Part shown: in pieces, positions 14,302-15,599 of the stretch
Layout of the letters: the number at the start of each line of letters is the position of its first letter
Numbering within the stretch: position 1 is the stretch's first letter
Assembly (NCBI GenBank): GCA_016302585.1
Contig: JAEDNI010000038.1
Coordinates: 1 to 15,599 of the forward strand
Length of the DNA: 15,599 nt
Direction: 5' to 3'
Source of the DNA: Paludibacteraceae bacterium
GTDB taxonomy: Bacteria > Bacteroidota > Bacteroidia > Bacteroidales > Paludibacteraceae
The notes under the pieces: model-generated
Database searches by the model: none
The model's input: the letters and a program-made list of their open reading frames with translations, nothing else
What the model was told of the DNA's origin: nothing
Made by a program: the position numbers and the translations under genes

Positions 14302-14404
14302 AAAGGTATATGATTATTAAGAATTAGGTATTGAACACATATCAATATAATAGCTGTTTATCAGCCACTCTCACTCTTTAATATCCATCCCCTCTCTATA
14401 TAGT

Positions 14405-14436
14405 AAAAAAAAGAGGCGAAATATATCACCTCTTTT
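14405..14436 (-). terminator. Intrinsic terminator of the DUF262-HNH gene
   Basis: The minus-strand RNA folds AAAAGAGGUG with CGCCUCUUUU (10 bp, one G-U pair) around an 8-nt loop, followed by a further U-run. It sits 23 nt past the stop codon at 14460, exactly where the nuclease transcript should end. It also insulates the sugar operon from read-through. Confidence 0.87.
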
Positions 14437-14459
14437 GCAACTTTTTTAAATTTTTAACT

Positions 14460-15599
14460 CTACTTACTGCTCTTCCGCCGGTTGCAATCACGGCACAACA
14501 TCTGGCAGTTAGAGGCAATCGTTCGTCCGCCTTCTACCCAAGGGGTGATATGGTCGGCTTCCATGACCTCGATATCAAACGGTTTACCGCAGATAACACA
14601 TTTTCCGCCTTGCCGCTCATAGACCTCGCGGCGCGTATTCGCATCAAACGTACGAATTCCCAAATGGTGGATATCTCCATCGAGGATATAGGCAAAAATA
14701 CCGCTTTTCTTCTGTACATCGGAGTCCGCCATCAGTTTTGCCATTTGTTCTCCGATAGAAGTTGCCGTAAGTTTGGTGTCTTTGTGTTTATTATACAACA
14801 GACCCCATGGTACACCTTTCATCTCTTTCTTGTACTTGCGTCCGAAGAGTTTTTCTATCCAATGAATGACATCCTGGAAATACTGCCATAACTCGTCGGC
14901 GTCTGTATCGTGCTGATGATCAGCCATGTATTGTTTGAGCGATTTGCCTTGCGCGTCGCCTATCCATTCGAGTGCTGTCTCAAAATAATCCTGCCTAATG
15001 GGCGAACCTGACATAAAGTCCGAACCGATACGGTAAGCCACGCAGCCTGTCTTGGAGAAACGGCGTTTGGCTTGTGTGACCCACGGACCGGAATAAATGG
15101 CATTTAGGATCTCTTGGTTTGTCAGTTTTTCTCCGGCTATGTTAATGCGTTGAAACCATTTGATTTTCTCTTCATCCGTTCCTTCGCAGATATAAACTTG
15201 CAGTTTGTAGTCGAGAATACGGTTTTGCTGCTCGATGGTCATGTTATTGAAACCCAGCAAGTTACCGTCGAAGTTCATCATATATTCTCCGGCAATAAAC
15301 GAACAAATAGAAATGGTACGTTGCTGTCCGTCCAGCACTTCGTATTCTATATCTGACGGCGAATTGAGCGAATTAGACGAATTATTATTTTCGCTAAATT
15401 GGTTTAATTCGCCGTTTTCTACTTTAACCCAATACATGACGTTCAGCGGAAAGTTCTGCCAAACGGTATCCATGACCGCGTTGCGCTGTTTTTCGTCATA
15501 GACGAACTCACGTTGGTATTTTGGGCGAATGTTCAACCGTCCGCCGTAGCCGACGATTCCTTCTTCTTGAATACTCAAATCGTTATACCCCGCGCACAA
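14460..15599 (-). CDS. DUF262-HNH endonuclease (GmrSD-like), 5' end cut by window edge
   Basis: At least 379 residues. The frame is open to the edge; the first codon in view is TTG and probably internal, so the true start lies beyond. The N-terminal half is DUF262, a ParB/sulfiredoxin-like fold that binds and hydrolyses nucleotides in GmrS-type proteins: NIRPKYQREFVYDEKQRN (23-40), PLNVMYW and the key motif YEVLDGQQRT (DGQQR at 90-94), then RINIAGEKLTNQEILNAIYSG. The C-terminal HNH nuclease has Cys334-x2-Cys337, Asp349-His350, Asn364 and Cys369-x2-Cys372, a complete zinc-stabilised site. DUF262-HNH proteins are linked to type IV restriction and phage defence, which is inference here. Before DGQQR an Asn/Ser-rich stretch (SENNNSSNSLNSPS) is encoded by a 60-bp palindrome and seems inserted. 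The gene has its own terminator and is not part of the sugar operon. Confidence 0.88.
   Translation of the reverse strand: MCAGYNDLSIQEEGIVGYGGRLNIRPKYQREFVYDEKQRNAVMDTVWQNFPLNVMYWVKVENGELNQFSENNNSSNSLNSPSDIEYEVLDGQQRTISICSFIAGEYMMNFDGNLLGFNNMTIEQQNRILDYKLQVYICEGTDEEKIKWFQRINIAGEKLTNQEILNAIYSGPWVTQAKRRFSKTGCVAYRIGSDFMSGSPIRQDYFETALEWIGDAQGKSLKQYMADHQHDTDADELWQYFQDVIHWIEKLFGRKYKKEMKGVPWGLLYNKHKDTKLTATSIGEQMAKLMADSDVQKKSGIFAYILDGDIHHLGIRTFDANTRREVYERQGGKCVICGKPFDIEVMEADHITPWVEGGRTIASNCQMLCRDCNRRKSSK
15356..15415. repeat. 60-bp nested palindrome with 9-bp tandem repeats inside the DUF262 gene
   Basis: The ends ACGGCGAATT (15356-15365) and AATTCGCCGT (15406-15415) are a perfect 10-bp inverted repeat. 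Inside are AGCGAA (15367-15372) and TTCGCT (15390-15395), a nested second pair. CGAATT starts at 15360, 15369 and 15378, an exact 9-bp period in frame. It encodes the Asn/Ser-rich residues about 62-82 just before the DGQQR motif, and its length is a multiple of three, so the reading frame is preserved. Confidence 0.75.

Noticed and set aside
15597..15599. TTG at the window edge as the true start of the DUF262-HNH gene
   Set aside because: The frame is open at the edge, no upstream sequence is available to judge, and family members usually have more residues before the first conserved motif.

Overview
The window comes from a member of the Bacteroidota, most likely the Bacteroidales. The signs are a SusC/SusD pair, many lipoprotein signal peptides, and two promoters of the phylum's own type (TTTG, 20 nt, then a -7 box of the TAnnTTTG kind). 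Every gene I can support is on the minus strand, so transcription runs from high to low coordinates. Functions are read from motifs and architecture; no database search was possible.

About 13660 down to 1 is a polysaccharide utilisation locus that looks like one operon, with the order: two-module secreted protein (13539-12136), SusC-like porin (12029-8832), SusD-like protein (8812-7196), small surface glycan-binding-type lipoprotein (7136-6171), GH16 lipoprotein with two Ig-like domains (6100-4823), GH128 lipoprotein with a CBM6-like domain (4844-3594), secreted GH16 with an N-terminal jelly-roll domain (3589-2072), short GH16 lipoprotein (2051-1083) and a GPH-family sugar symporter cut by the window edge (1049-1). 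Three laminarinase-type GH16 enzymes plus one GH128 point to beta-1,3-glucan (laminarin, curdlan or a related mixed or branched glucan). Surface enzymes would cut the polymer, the SusD-like and other binding proteins hold it, the SusC-like porin imports oligosaccharides and the symporter carries sugar across the inner membrane. A beta-glucosidase and a regulator are not seen and may lie outside.

The promoter of this operon is at 13601-13633. Just upstream are repeated AAAAGTACG sites, two of them exactly 20 bp apart, a likely activator site. Two RNA hairpins (12101-12128 and 6127-6148) divide the operon into a leading gene, a SusC/SusD/binding-protein block and an enzyme/transporter block.

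The stretch 13711-14404 looks like a graveyard of secreted-protein genes. It holds a frameshifted signal-peptide remnant with its promoter still in place, and a C-terminal remnant followed by a terminator-like hairpin. Beyond it, 14460-15599 encodes most of a DUF262-HNH endonuclease (GmrSD-like, possible defence function) with its own terminator at 14405-14436.

The most interesting observations are: a C-terminal tail of 21 residues shared only by the two secreted proteins that are not lipoproteins and echoed in the remnant, suggesting a sorting signal; two palindromic DNA elements sitting in frame inside genes (a GC-rich one in a GH16 gene and a 60-bp one in the DUF262-HNH gene); a duplicated uncharacterised module in the first protein of the operon; and several short exact-period tandem repeats at gene junctions.
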